In this document: positions 25,597 through 44,284 of the stretch, one piece after another
How the letters are laid out: each line of letters starts with the position of its first letter
How positions within the stretch are numbered: position 1 is the stretch's first letter
DNA from: Symbiodinium natans
Taxonomy: Eukaryota; Sar; Dinophyceae; Suessiales; Symbiodiniaceae
Reading direction: 5' to 3'
Assembly: GCA_905221605.1 (NCBI GenBank)
Contig: CAJNDS010000635.1
Span: 305,001-369,000, forward strand
DNA length: 64,000 bases
Notes under the pieces: model-generated
The model's database searches: none
What the model saw: only the letters and a program-made list of their open reading frames with translations
Told to the model about the DNA's origin: nothing
Made by a program: the position numbers and the translations under genes

Positions 25597-26701
25597 CTGA
25601 ATTGGTGGTCCCTTTTGGAGGTGGCGTCATTTTGGGAAATGCCCATCTGCTTTTACATTGATGACATGAAGCTAGGCCGGAAACGAAGCTGAAGCCGCGA
25701 ATGCAACATGCTCCCATACCAGAGACCTACGTTTTCCCTCGCCCCTTCACCTTGTAAACCCTATGGTCCCCATGATTCCCAGCCCTGAACCCTTATAATG
25801 CCCTGAAGCTTGGCCGCCCTTGCCTGTTGTTCCAAGCGCCCCACCCATGTTCACCCGCCCCTCCGCTCCCGCATCCGCCCTAAAAACCCGCCCAAAACAT
25901 CTACACTGAGGTTCACCGCCTCCAACTCTAAGGTGGGGTGTTTGGCTTGGGGATTAGGCCTTAGGCTAGTCTGGTGTCGGTGTTGTGGGGGGTTGGGGTC
26001 ACCCAAATCAACATATCAAGCTCTTTCACACCCCTGCATGCGCCTCTCAGAGCCGAAGGCTAATTAACGTGTGGACCGACAGCCCTCCTTTAGGGGGACT
26101 TATTGTATATCTCGTTTCAGGGATGGGGTACCTAACGCCCTATAAAGACCTAAACTTTGGCGGAGACTTCAGTGCCATCGCTCAGGGCCGAGAGAGGCAG
26201 TTCTCCATGATACCGTCTCAGGTAGCCCGGGAACTTACGCCTCATGGGTTGGCACTGAGGCCTCAGGGTTGGGGACTAAGTGCTACTAGAGAACAGGCAA
26301 CTCATTTCAAGAAAGCACATCCCGAAAAAACAAACCGTTTGCACAAGACTCATCCCTGTCCTTAAAAGGGCTGCTGACATAAAAGCTTGAAGCCTGAATC
26401 CTAAAAGGGTCTTGGGCTCCAGGAGTATGATGACGGCTGTTTTTCACTCAGCCGCGACCTGCTTGAGCTCTGCAACCTCTTCTGCGAGGTCCTTTGCTAC
26501 GGCCGCCCGCGCTAGCCATTTCCTGGGCCAGTCTGGTGATGCCGCACATCTATGCCCCTGAACCCTGAACCCTAAACCCAAAACTTGAAAGCCTAAACTT
26601 GAGAGCCTAAACCGCAAAGGTGCTTCTGGAGAAGAGTTTCGGTCTCTTCTCGAGCTTTCAGGTTACAAGGTTGGTGATCCTGGGCTCAGGGACCTGCTGT
26701 A

Positions 26702-26804
26702 TTTACGAAAATAAGGGACCCCTAACATAGACCCCCAAATAGTACGAATCCCGTATCAGAAGGACCCCGATACCCCTGTAGTATCGCAACCCCCATTTAG
26801 TAAG
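26702..26804 (-). mobile_element. Foldback family TTTACGAAAATAGGGG, copy 1
   Basis: Terminal inverted repeats of about 16 nt (TTTACGAAAATAAGGG and CCCCCATTTAGTAAG). In reverse orientation it shares TACTATTTGGGGGTCT with the copy at 51053. Confidence 0.6.
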
Positions 26805-26893
26805 CGCTACGCTTGCCCAAGACCCCACTACGTCGCGCCCCCATGCGGACAATCCTGTCTCGCCTTGCACCAACCCAGGAGTGTAGGATAGGG

Positions 26894-26979
26894 TTTCAGA
26901 AATTAGGGGTACCTTCTTGGGTCCGTGTTATAAGGAAATCCTACCATTTGGGGTTCTATTTCCCCCTATCTTCGTAAAT
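26894..26979 (+). mobile_element. Foldback family, copy 2
   Basis: Ends TTTCAGAAATTAGGGG and CCCCCTATCTTCGTAAAT, internal CTACCATTTGGGGTTCT. Only 89 bp from copy 1 and inverted relative to it. Confidence 0.6.
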
Positions 26980-28571
26980 CTCCAGTTGTTTTCAGTGTAT
27001 GGGATCCTTGAAATGGCCAAGCCATCGGGCAATGTCTGCCGCGCCGCTCCAGAGCACCATCTGCAGTGTCTGCAAGTGGCTCGCAGCGGGCACAGTGGCA
27101 CCAAAATCCCCACCTCGGTCTGGTGCACAGTGAGAATTTGGGGGCTTGGGGAGGAAGGAAAGGCTCTCAACCTCCAAACCTGAATGGCCAAAACCAACAT
27201 CATAGACATAGGGTCTACTTGTACTAACGTCTACATGTACTAACCACAACACAACACTCTTACCCAACAAAGGTCAGGTAACTACAGTCATAGGTCCAGG
27301 TAGGGTTTGGGGTTACGGGCTTCTTCGGTCCCTGAGGTAGCCTAGAATCAGAAAGCAGGTTCTGATTCCTTAGAAGAGATGAAGGCTTTGGCATCTAAAG
27401 GAGAAAAGTCTAGGCTTTGGGCTGCTTCGTGTGCGCAGTAGGCCACCCAAAACAGAGGGGCTGTCAGGGTTCAGGGAAACCCTAAACCCTAAACCCTAAA
27501 CCCTAAACCCTAAACCCTAAACCCTAAACTTGCCAAATCTTGTGGTGCAGCCAAGGGCTTGGAATAGAGCTGCTGTCGCACAAACGCTGCGTGCAGAGTC
27601 GTAGGCTCCACATCCAGCAACCTACATGTTGTTTAGGGTTTAGGGTTTAGGGTTTAGGGTTTAGGGGTGGGGGGAAGCCATCTGAAAGTCACTAGTCAGG
27701 AAAGTTCCACGCTAGCCAACGGCTTACACGAAAGGCTTCTAGTCAGGGTTATGAACTATGGAGGCCAGGACCACGTTATCTTATAAAACCGCCATACATT
27801 ACTTGGCTCCCTAAGATTTGGCTATTTATGTGCAGCTTCGGCTGCAAGCCGTTGAAACTCACATCTAATTATGGTCGGCGGGCCACGCATCCTGGTACTC
27901 AGCTCACGAAACCTCGAAGAATTCCCCAGGGAGGGTTTAGGACTTGTGGATCTTTAGCTTACACCCCTCAGCCCTAAACTAAACTCTAGAACCCGCTAAA
28001 CCCTTGCTTTTTTGTTTGGAAGATCTTCTCTTGAAGATAACCCTGCCAGAACAACACATACGGGCCAAGGAACTGGGCTGTTAGCAGGAGGCGCTCGGCT
28101 GGCAAGCAGCCCTCCTCCTCAAAGTACGAGACACCTTGTGATGGGAAGACTTCGGGCTGAGGGTGGAGGGGTTCGGGCTTAGGGCATACAAGGGTTACAG
28201 GGGCCTGGAAGATAAGGGCCCTGCTGAAACTTCACCTACCACATGGCTGGAGGTACTGGCGAGGGAGGGACCTACAAGTACCGGGGCTTATAGCCTGCTG
28301 CTGCTACTCGCGCAGGCGTGCCACTGTAGTTGGGGTGGCGGTTTTATGCCCTGAAATGTTTGAACCTCTCGACAACGCCGATTTTGTTTGGAAACCCCCA
28401 GATCAAGCCCCCAATGGAGCTCAGCGCCCCTTTTTGGGGGTTTGCGCTCAGGGCTGAGGCTTTGGGGTTTGGGGGCCAAGCATGCAGTTTGGGGTTTGGG
28501 CCCCAGTTTGTGCGTTTCATGCTTGGGGTTCAAGATTTAGAGCAAGATGCAACAAAAATGGTCCAGGTCAC

Positions 28572-34635
<6,064 letters not shown>

Positions 34636-35092
34636 CTTAATCCAAGGTTCCCTTCATCTTCTTAAACTTGCATCCTTGGGTTTAGGGTTTAGGGTTTGGG
34701 GTTTAGGGTTTGGGGTTTAGGGTTTAGGGTTTAGGATTTAGGGCCTTGAGCCCCAACTAAGCCCCCAAAGTCCTCACGGCCCACCCGGAATATGGACTGA
34801 AACCAGGATCTGCTCACTGAAGGTCGCTGTGGTCACTGCGAAGGGGCGTTTTAAGCCTCTGAAAAGGGATTCCTCTCTTAAACCCAACAAGAGAAAAAAA
34901 ACGAAAAATACCCTGAAAAAAAGAGGTCCTTAAGCCCAATCAGGGAAGATATGAAAGTACCCCTTAAGGGCCTGGAAATCTCACAAGGTTGCTCGCGCGC
35001 AAAGGGGTCCAAGGATCATGGGTTGGAGATTTCGTGCCGTATGGGTGTAGGGTTTACGGTTCAGCGTCCCTAAACCCTATAAACTCTGTAAT

Positions 35093-35165
35093 ACCCTATA
35101 CTACCCTATACTACCCTATAATACCCTATAATACCCCATAATACCCCATACTACCCCATAAACCC
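35093..35165. repeat. Tandem decamer, TACCCTATAA-type
   Basis: About seven units alternating between TAATACCCTA, CTACCCTATA and TAATACCCCA forms. Confidence 0.85.
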
Positions 35166-35722
35166 TTCAAACCCCTTTATTGCTGAGGGTTTTGGGGGTG
35201 AGCCCTGCCATGCCAATTTATTGACCTCGCGCGGGTCCTTGGCCCTTGCCCGGCAGCTGCTGCACCCGCACGCCATGCAGCATCAGCAAAGCGCGCGGGC
35301 TGAAACCCAAAGCGTGCAGGGGAGAGGGGGGAGCGGGAGGGGGTGAGAGGGCTTGCGCTTTTTGAAGGTGTGGAGTCTAGAGTTCAGGATTTGATGTAAG
35401 GCTTCAAGTTTAGGAGTTTAGGAGCCGAAGCATCAGGAACGAATTAGGCGGAGAGCCTGAACACCAAACAGGCAAACAGCGTCTTTATAACTAACGACCC
35501 TAAACCTTCACCCGAAGTCCTCAGCAAACTTAAGCCCAAATCGCTGCGGCTCAGTGCCTGGCATTTCGGGTTTAGAGCCCCGTCAGAGCTTGCAGCCATT
35601 GAAACCCGAAGCCCCGCCTAGCCCGACACAAGACTCAAAACTAAGTACACCCTTAAGCCCCAAAAGGCAAACCCAATGCCAATCCAGCAAAGCCTTCAAT
35701 TCAAGCCCCATCTGCAAGCCCC

Positions 35723-35769
35723 ATGTACATTCCTGATGTCATCTCCATGGGCTTTCTCGGGCGCATCGG
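35723..35769 (+). CDS. Possible plus-strand first exon
   Basis: A CTGCAAG acceptor lies 3 nt before ATG 35723, which opens MYIPDVISMGFLGRI up to a GTAAGC donor. No continuation was found. Confidence 0.22.
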
Positions 35770-36495
35770 GTAAGCCTAAGACTGAGGAATTTTGGGGTGT
35801 AGATGGTCTGAAGAGGTTTCACACCAGGGGAAGCTAAGACATCTACTGCCTAAGGTCTAGTCTTGGGTGGAAGACTCGGACGCAACAAACTTTCGAAAAT
35901 AACTGATGATTGCCCATAAGCTGGATGCAGGTTGCCATTGAGAGGGATCCGGCAGGAATACTACCCCAAACCTTAAACCCTATAGTGAAGCCTGGGGAAT
36001 ACAGCGAGGGCCATCCCTAGTCTCCCGTCGCATATTGGGGGGCTTTGCTGCCGGGGGTTGAGGGCTGCATGCCACACGTTTCACAGCACTTTGGGGCACA
36101 GCTGCGTGGATTCCGAAGGCGAGGCACATGTGGCCTGCACTGCGGCCTGTGCCCTTGCTGTCCTATCTACTCCGCCATAAAACGCCTTGAGCGTCGGATA
36201 GCGTCGGCTCGGTCACGAACCTCGACCCCAAGACCAACCCTGGGACGCAAACACCCAACTCCTCTGTCGCTGTATATATATATATATGTACATACATACA
36301 TACATATATAAATGTATATATGTATGTATTGGGGGGGGGGGGATCGAAATTCACAGATTGTCCATGGCATAACTCCGCCCGTAGCTCGTGGAGTACCCAC
36401 CGGCACCTCAGCCGCGAGGGGTGCGGTTGAGTTGAGGCCTTGAAGGCTTCGGAGGTCAGACTTCAACGCTCGGTCGTCTACCAACTACCTACACA

Positions 36496-37023
36496 ATGCT
36501 AGCGGAACGATTAGTTTTTTCCGCAGCTGGACCTCTAGGCAAAAAAAAGCTAAAGGCATCATTTATGTTTTTTGGGTTGGCGCGGAACCGAAGAACAAGC
36601 ACAAAGGCCCGCCACGGGCCCATACACGCGCAGAATTGCTGGCAGGCCACCTTTGTCTTGATTTCTCCTTGGCTGACACGGGGCCTTGTTGAAAATCGAA
36701 AGCTTGTTGACAAAAAACGGGAGTGCGCACAGTTCTCAGGAGCTTGGCGATCACAACAACTCACATTGACGCCGGCCCCCTCACAGTCCCAGGCATCGTA
36801 TGATCTCAGTGGGTACAAGATGCTTGCTGAGCTATCCACAAAACAACGAACCAAGCAGCTACCACCCCAAGGACTCGAACCCTTCAATTCTAATCCAATA
36901 GTCCTACACGCCGCACAAGAAATAAGACAAGCGGCCGACATCGCAAGCACAGGACCTGAGGAACCGGACCACCACCGTCAGGCTTCAGAGCCCTACTGTA
37001 AACCCTCAACCCTAAAACCCTAA
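36496..37023 (+). CDS. 175-codon ORF, hypothetical
   Basis: True ATG at 36496 and TAA at the end. It is Gln/Ser/Pro-rich near the C-terminus (SNPIVLHAAQEIRQAADIA), basic near the N-terminus. The last codons run into telomeric-type repeats (CKPSTLKP), suggesting chance extension. The opposite strand is open over 153 codons as well. No family recognised. Confidence 0.25.
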   Translation: MLAERLVFSAAGPLGKKKLKASFMFFGLARNRRTSTKARHGPIHAQNCWQATFVLISPWLTRGLVENRKLVDKKRECAQFSGAWRSQQLTLTPAPSQSQASYDLSGYKMLAELSTKQRTKQLPPQGLEPFNSNPIVLHAAQEIRQAADIASTGPEEPDHHRQASEPYCKPSTLKP

Positions 37024-37189
37024 CAAGTTAGGGCTAAGTTTGGGCCATCAAACTTCAGAGCCCTAAACCCTCAACCCTAAACCCAATGAGTTTAGGGCTA
37101 AGTTTGGGTCCTCACAAGGACATGAGGCTCCAGGCTCCCTCTCGGCCTTTAGGTCTCGGCCTTTCAGAGTTGAGAAGCTTTAGGATTCA

Positions 37190-37254
37190 GGTTTAGGGTT
37201 TAGGGTTTAGGGTTTAGGGTTTAGGGTTTAGGGTTTAGGGTTTAGGGTTTAGGG
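37190..37254. repeat. Interstitial telomeric array (TTTAGGG)n, about 9 units
   Basis: Near-perfect repeats between unique sequences. Confidence 0.97.
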
Positions 37255-38137
37255 GTTCAGCATCTCAAGTCCAAGCATTCACAAGTCAAGCTGCTTGTCA
37301 CCGGCCTTTGGGTCCCACAACATTAGGAAACTATTTCACTCTACATAGAACTCCTCAAGGCCAGGTTGTATGCTACCTCTATCTGCAAGCAGCCCCTCAA
37401 ATTCAAACCCTAAAACCCAAGGCCCGACAGGACCTAATCCCTACAGCCCGAGGCCCAGTCGCCCCACAACACTGAAGCCGACAATTTTTGGCAATGCCCG
37501 AGAGGGGGGGGGGGGGGGGGGTGCGAAAACTAGGCGTCCAGTGTTGGGGCTGTTTGATGGTAGACCTACTAGCATCTAGGGGGACACAGATTCTTCGAAA
37601 CCGGCGTCCAAGCAGCTCCGGTCAAGCAGAGGGCCGCAGTAGCCAAGAGGATCTTTCCGAAGGGCAGGGAACCGTTGATTTCCTGCTCTGGGTCCTGCCA
37701 TGGTTTGGGTTTATAGGGTTGAGGGCTTAGGGCTTAGGCGAGAGAGTTTGATAGAATTTGGGATTTTACGGGTTTAGGGTTGCATGGATGCAATGACAGC
37801 AAGAAAGCCTTGATGAGTGCCCTACAACTGAGTCACCTTGCCCATGCCAAAGGACGCTTTTCAAAGATTCTGTGTTCAGGGTATAGTGTGTTCGGCTTCT
37901 CCAGTAACCCGGAAACCAACTTGTCGCAAATCTCAAACGAACGGAAGGTGTTACATGGACTTTAATGGGGCGAGTTTGGCTAGAGGACGGATACGAGAAG
38001 GGAGACGCACAAGGGCTGTTTTTAGATCAACACCCCCCCCCCCAACTACCATTGAGTCATCAAGCTGGGTCATGGTGAAAGAACTCAAAAACCAGCTCCA
38101 CGGGAGGGGGCGGAGGGGTGGAGAGAGGATGGTTTGC

Positions 38138-41068
38138 AGGTGCCGTTCTATCTTCGCGTCCCGGAAATAAGGGGGCTCCCCATCAAAGCGGGTTTTTTTC
38201 GGGTCCAGGGCTAGAGCCGCCCAAACATCATGCTTCCTGAAGCCCACACTCTCTAGAGCCCTAAAAAAACTCCGTGTGCGTCGCCAAGCCACCTCCGTCC
38301 CGGAGTCCTGATGGAGCGACAGGTGGATTCGGGTTTAGTGCTTGGGGCTTCCGGCGTGGAAGGCTGCAAGGCTTCCTAGAGGGCTAGGTAGGATGAATCT
38401 TGGGTAGTTTGCACCATAGTTGACAGGCCACTCCTCAAATCCGCAAGCTCAAACCCTAACAGCCATACTTGGGGATTTCGTGTTTAGGGTTTAGGGTTTG
38501 AGGTTTAGGGTCCCTCTACCTGAACCCTCTACCTGAACCCTAAACCTGAACCCTAAACCCTCCAACCCCTACTGTAGCCCCGACCAATCAAAAACAATTT
38601 ACCCAAACCGCCGAGGCCCGGGCCGGGTCCTGAGGAGTGCCTGCGACAAGGCCACACACTCTTCGTCTTTGGATTTTGTGCTTCGAACACTAAACCCTAA
38701 ACCCCTAAACCCGAAACCCTATAAGAAAACCCTAAAGAGCTCTCTGGGAGGCTCGCAGGGCGGCAGGAGTCCGTAGAACCAGGTTTGTGGGCTCCAGGAC
38801 TTAGGACTCTTGGGGTTTGAACATTTGGGGGGTTGAAGGGGGATTGACTCAAGCCCCTTAACTTATAGTCCGCCACATGAGCGGGGTGGCGGGGTTTGGG
38901 GGTCTGTCAGTTACAGGTGGCTACAACCCGGGGTGGGGGGGGAGAAGGGGCCGGGTTGCTGTGTCAAGTATCGAGGCACAACTAGGACAACAACACTGAC
39001 AAATAAGAAGAATCGCAATAGGTATCGATTGAACAAAACGATTCAAGACTCGCATCCGAAGAATACGCACTGAGAATACACTGCGCGCCCTAAACCCCAA
39101 GGCAAGGCGGATGATCCAAAAGACCAGAACAGCAACTGACGCAGAAATCCTCAGGGTTAGAGCGGTAGAGTTTAGGGCTTCCATAGGGTTGAAGACGTCA
39201 AGCTTACGCTCAGTATTTTCGGCCTAGAGGGTTTAGAGGTTCAAGGACTTAAAGGGTTCTGCTTCCCTCACACCCCAGCGGTCCCGTCCCCACCTTGTAA
39301 AAAGCCTGTTGGCGGTGCAGTGGACGACCTCGGCATTTCAACAGACATCCTCCCTCCCCCCCCCTCCCCCTCCCCCCCCCTCCCCCCCCCTCCCCCCCCT
39401 CCCCCCCCTCCCCCCCCTCCCCCCCCCTCCCCCCCTCCCCCCCCCCCCCCGGCGCTCATGCAAACCACCCAAGCCGTCAAAACCGACAACAGGTTTAAGG
39501 TTTGGGTTTGGGAATAAGAACACTCAAGCCTCAGGCGCCCCCGGAACCTCATACTTTGGGGTTCATGGATTCTGGGTTTCGCGGGGCCCTCAACCCGGAA
39601 CACTTCTCAAATCTTGATGGAAGCATGGGACATCCTAGAGGCTTCTAAACCCTAAACCCTTAACCCGAAACCCTAAACCCAACACCCGAAACCCTAAACC
39701 CTAAACAGCGGCATTTCAGCTCCCAGCTGCGGTGCGTCATAGTCGCCACCCATACCACCCTCAGTGCATGAGGCTTCGGGCTTAAAGGTTTAGGGTCCCC
39801 CACCTACCTAGCGTTTCATGTACCTCCTTGTCGTGGAAAATCAAATGCCGAAACTTCGATGTACAAAAACATATCAATGTATATACATACATATATAAAC
39901 AAACAAGCGTTTGATGGTTCCCATACTCTCCTCGAAAATGCCGAGGGTCAGAGAACAGGGCCGTTGTTTCAACTAGAACAAGGCTCTTAAAAGCCATGAA
40001 GCCCTGTGAGACCTAAATCCTATAAACCCTATAATGTTAAGGGAACGATGCTGCTGGGGACTTTAAAACTAGTGGGTTCCGGGGGCTCAGGCTGGGTGTG
40101 AAAAAAGAAACCGGCGGTTTCAACCTCAACCAAAAGCCCGAAACTCAAAAATCTTCAAGCCCTGCCTGAGCACCCTAAGACCCTAAAACCCTAAAACCCT
40201 AAAACCTTGAAACCCTAAAGCCTAAACCAAAAAACAACCCTTGACCCCAGGACCGTGGACTGCGTGGGCTTTTTTGGGGCTGGGATTCGCGAAGCTCAAA
40301 GGCTTCCGATCGCTCCAGGGCTTCGGGATTAGGGTTTTACAGCTTAAGGTCTAAGCAAAGGCGTTGCTCGACGGAGCAGGTCACCTCAGGGTCTGAACCT
40401 CGCGGCTGTTGGGCAAGCCCAAAACCTTGACCCTGGGGTTTATAGGGGCTTGGCAGAGATGCTCGTGAACCCCTAAACCCCCAACCCGAAACCCTAAACC
40501 CCACACCACACCCTCAAACCTAAACTCCCCAAACCCAGGCTTTGCTCTCTCGAATGCATGGGCTCCAGGCTTCATCGCCGTCGTCGCCGTCGCCGAAGTT
40601 GTAGCCTCAGAATTGGAAACTCCGATCTTGGGGGCATAAGGAGAGTGCGGCAGGGCTCCGGGTTTTACAGGGTTGAAAGGGTTTTGGGGGCTTTATAATG
40701 TTATAAGGTTATAAGTTTTTTTTTTGGGGTGGGGTGTATCGGGTAGAGGTGTTTGGGGCTTATACGGCTTGGGGTTGAGGCCTTCGAGTAGCAGGAGCTC
40801 TAAACCCTAAACCCTCCAGACTCTACTGGCCTGCTCGTGTTAACACAGTACGTGGTTGTTGCTGTTGCGGCTTCCTAGAGGTGAGGACGGACGCAACAAG
40901 ATGTTCTAAGCCCTAAACCCTATATACCTAAACCCAAAACCCTATAAACCTTGAACCTGCCTACACCCTATAAACCCTAAACCCTGAACCCTAAACCCAG
41001 GCAACTGTAAGGCCCGCGCCGTACTCCTGCTCGATCGGTCCCGGACCCGGCCGCTCCGGCTGGCCCAC
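38138..41068 (-). CDS. Candidate multi-exon gene, product unknown
   Basis: Four exons with clean boundaries. 41068-41003, 22 codons (VGQPERPGPGPIEQEYGAG), GC donor. 40605-40546, 20 codons, Thr/Ala-rich (ATTSATATTAMKPGAHAFE), GC donor. 39759-39710 (GGMGGDYDAPQLGAEM), GC donor. 38307-38138, 56 codons (SFFRALESVGFRKHDVWAAL, then PPYFRDAKIERH), GC donor. The first three join in phase. The last needs an unfound intermediate exon; a short open piece near 38.65 kb (DEECVALSQ, GC donor) is a candidate. No family recognised. Confidence 0.4.
39355..39451. repeat. C-rich tract with spaced T (CCCCCCCCT)n
   Basis: Nearly pure C on the plus strand broken by single T about every 8-9 nt. Frames here read poly-Pro or poly-Gly and are not genes. 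Confidence 0.97.
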
Positions 41069-41199
41069 CTCAGTGCGTCACAAGGGGCTTATAGGGTCTA
41101 GGGTATAGCGTGTAGGGCTTAAGTTTAGGGTCTAGGGCTTAGGGTTTAGGGCTTAGGGTCTAGGGTTTCGGGGTTCAGGGTTTTTAGGGACCCTTAAAT

Positions 41200-42000
41200 T
41201 ACGCGTGATCGAACGATACAAGCGAACAAATGAACAGCAGTGAGCGAACGGACGAACAGAATATTGTATGCGTGTATTCGTATTTTCTCCTGCAATACAT
41301 CCACAAACGAAGAGAATACCAATGTCAAAAGCGTATGAACGAAGGGCATACAAGAGCCCCGTTAGAATTCATTCAGTAGCGGCTCAATATATTAACGGTA
41401 ATCTTGTGTCCCGTGCAGTATTAGTATTACTAATCCTGCAAGCGTGGGAATAATGCTAATAATGATGCTAAGTTGATGTAATACTTTCGCGACTCAAAAG
41501 ATGGCCGAACACGTGAACAAAGTTTTAAAAGTAAATAGCTGGTTTCGTTCACTTACAGGGCAAATTAATACATTCATGCGTGTCCTTCTAATTTTATCAA
41601 TTGGCCCTTTGACGCTCCCTTCACCTTTATGATAATACACCGGCTCCATAAGAAAATTAATGCCCGCTCACAGAAATAGTAGTAAAACGGCGGCAAAGAA
41701 TGCACGAATCTTTAATAGTTGGTTAATGAGGTTTTTCCCCTCGTCTTTTTTGTGTCGTCCGATACTAATAGCGTCCAGCAGCAGCTTCTACCTCATGGTC
41801 CATCTACTGAATAGTACACTATATAATGCGGCAACGTATTTGAATCACTCGGAGAGGTTTTAAGCAGAGCTTTCGTCCCACCTGCCTGCGTAAACTTCCG
41901 GAAAACTTGCAGGCTTGTCTGCGCAAGTTAACATGCAGAAGTAAAAAAAAGATCGCTTGTGCCACCTTGCTGGCCTCCCCAGGCTTAAAAACCGCCGCCG
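41200..42000. other. AT-rich intergenic block without telomeric motif
   Basis: Base composition shifts to AT-rich and telomeric repeats disappear between 41.2 and 42.0 kb. A 67-codon plus frame (41660-41863) has no recognisable domain. Likely the 3' flank of the gene ending at 42062. Confidence 0.5.
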
Positions 42001-42061
42001 TGTAGTTTTCGACACTTGCGTGCTGTAGATCCAAGTTTGATAAAGGGTGACTTTTAGGGCG

Positions 42062-42836
42062 TCAAGCCTCCAGGGACTGCAGATGCCCCACGAAGCCCTG
42101 GCGGTAGGCGCTGATCGCCGACTCAATGAAGATGTCGGCTTCTCCTTTCGACACCGGCCACGCCGCCTCCGCCAAAAAGCCCGTCTTTGGCGAACACGCC
42201 AGGAAGACAAGATTTCTGCTGTCTTCCACGGCGTTCACCAAATGGCCCGGGTTGAGGTCTGGCCAGCAGGAAATGTGATGTCACAGATCTAGATGAGGTA
42301 CCGACAACTCCAGGTGTTAGTTCGTACACCTACCATTAGCTACTGCGTAGTCCCTGCATAGACCCCAGTCAGCACTGAATCTGCACCACGCGCGTCCGCC
42401 ACAATATTCCCCCCTATGTTTGCAACTGAATTTCCAATGGGGAACAGCAGTACCCTCCCTCGAGCTTGCCCGTACTCGCAAGCTTGCGGCAGAAACTTCG
42501 GAGAGGCCGGCCCAGCTTGGGCCACGAAAGAACTCCTCACATTTTCAAACATTCGGCGTGTGCTTCTGCTTGGCATTAACGACACGCGGCCGCGCCTGCC
42601 CAGTGCTTTCGCAAGATTGCGGGAAGTAGCGGGCCGCGTGAGGCGACCTCGTTGCTACCCAAAAAGAGAGCCAACCCACGCGAACGGAACGCAGCGCAGG
42701 ATCTCAGCTATACCTACTGATGCGAAGGGGGGATGAACAGCCAGCACAGATAATCCCAATGCACCCCTCATAATAAAAACACTTTCCAGAAAAACCTGCC
42801 GAAACCAACCCCGCCTTTAAAAGTCTTTTCGCTCGC

Positions 42837-42903
<67 letters not shown>

Positions 42904-44161
42904 CAGTTTACACCACACTTACATAAGTGGATTACTTGAGTAAGCCTGAAGTCTAATGAATTAATTATGACATTTCGATAAGAATACCCCATAATTACAA
43001 AAACAGTTTTCGAATTTTTAAAGGGGGGGGTGGCCCCCCGTTTAATATTAGGGGGATGGGATTAAGCTCAGAGCACTCAATCAGACAGAATGTGAATGCA
43101 CCATGCTGGCTGTTTACAAATTCCACGCAGTGTACAGAAACAGTCTAGGCCCCTAGATTTTTTCAGTCGCAGCCTTGAGTACGTGCTCGCTAGACGGACA
43201 TGTAGCTGCATGAGCTCACACAGACGAGATTCACTCATCGATCTCTGCAGAGACGTAAACTGAGGACTTGGCAAGCGAAGTACTTCAGGTTCCACTGGTA
43301 GATGCCGCGGATTGCGAAATGCAACTCACGCACGCAAAAAGCTTTTGGCAGGCACTTGTGCAACAGTACATAAAAAGGCAGCGAGCTCTAGCGCAGAATA
43401 TCGACACACGGGGCTATGCGTTTCGGACCAAGGTCCGCGAAGACCGCACCGGCGATAAGGCGCTCCCGGGCCCAGCGCGTGTAGCCCCGCCCCTGCTCGG
43501 GCGCTTTACTTATAGCTATCTAGTAGCTCACCTGCAACGACGTCTTCAGCAATGCCTCGGAATGCTGGCGGTGCACGCCGGTGAAGCTCAAGCTGGCGTC
43601 CTGCCATGTGAAGATAAGCTTTTGTGCAGTAGCTTCACGAGCTCATCGAGAAGGGGCGACCCCTCGTCCAAGTTGAAGAGAGCCACGTCAACCGCGCGCA
43701 TCGCCACTAGCACCCGCTGGTCGCCGACTCTGGCCTGGCACCGGAACCGAGCAGCTCGCAGATGCGACATGGTGCCAATACACACGGTGACTGTGTTGTG
43801 GATGGTGCCTTCAACACCTGAGGCCTTGAACTCTGCGTCCAAGTCCTTCAGCACAGCATGCATTGAAACCCCGCGCCAGGAGGTCAGGAAGGGTGTTTTT
43901 TCACGATCAACAGCACGCGAAGCCTCGGCCATGAGTTGCGTAAGGTTCTCCGGGCTTCTTTCATGGCTTGGAGGCTCCTTGCGCTTGCAAAAATAAGGGC
44001 TTCCCCAGCCAAATCAAAAGCGGGATACATTTGGCGGCCCTCCTGCGGCACATCCCGGCCGCAGAAATGAATGCCTTTTCATGTGTGCGTGGGCGCTCCT
44101 GTCCGTGCTGCTGGAGTGCCAGCTGGACCTGCCCCTCCTGGCCGAGGTTGAGGTCCGCCAT
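42062..44161 (-). CDS. Unidentified multi-exon gene with a 1-nt frameshift in its main exon
   Basis: I do not recognise the product. ATG at 44161 follows CTGAAAAG-A, an AG just upstream of the start. Exon 1 is 44161-44075 (MADLNLGQEGQVQLAL...), GC donor. Exon 2 is 43977-43532, GTGAGC donor, with the readable stretches SPENLTQLMAEASRAVD and GDQRVLVAMRAVDVAL. It is 446 nt where 447 would keep phase 0: reading changes frame at the four-T run 43620-43623 and continues as LIFTWQDASLSFTGVH. A probable exon 3 lies near 43238-43160 (SMSESRLCELMQLHV). The region 42585-42340 is open but its frame is ambiguous. The last exon is 42258-42062 (TGA), acceptor CTGGCCAG, with GHLVNAVEDSRNLVFLAC and ISAYRQGFVGHLQSLEA. 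The frameshift is either a sequence error in a homopolymer or a sign of decay. Confidence 0.5.
42825..42900. repeat. (GCTC)n then (CT)n microsatellite
   Basis: Five GCTC units lead into about 27 CT units, in an intron or spacer of the 42-44 kb gene. Confidence 0.97.
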
Positions 44162-44162
44162 T

Positions 44163-44170
44163 CTTTTCAG
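44163..44170 (-). promoter_or_regulatory. Candidate 3' splice site 1 nt before an ATG
   Basis: Minus strand CTGAAAAG then A then ATG (44161). The position is like that of the polyubiquitin gene. It may mark the spliced-leader acceptor of the 42.06-44.16 kb gene. Confidence 0.3.
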
Positions 44171-44284
44171 AACGTGTTGGGGGAGACCCAGGTGTTTAGC
44201 GCAACACACAAACGTCGCGGTTTAGGTTTTTTTTTCGGCTTCGGGCTTAGGGTCTAGGTAGGGTTTAGGGTTCATTTTTCTTTT

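Larger units (their letters stand above)
25660..28570. other. Spacer with foldback elements, no confident gene
   Basis: Holds two inverted foldback copies and telomeric arrays at 27477 and 27632. A plus-strand frame at 25985-26365 is open without recognisable domains. Confidence 0.5.
34730..38130. other. Spacer with weak plus-strand ORFs
   Basis: Apart from the plus-strand candidates listed separately, I see telomeric arrays, an AT microsatellite at 36273-36330 and G runs, but no supported gene. Confidence 0.5.

Noticed and set aside
39268-39617. Poly-Pro / poly-Gly frames
   Set aside because: Produced by the C-rich tract 39355-39451.
43268-43996. 242-codon plus-strand frame
   Set aside because: Its right two thirds lie antisense to the better supported minus-strand exon 43977-43532, which has matching splice sites and phase.
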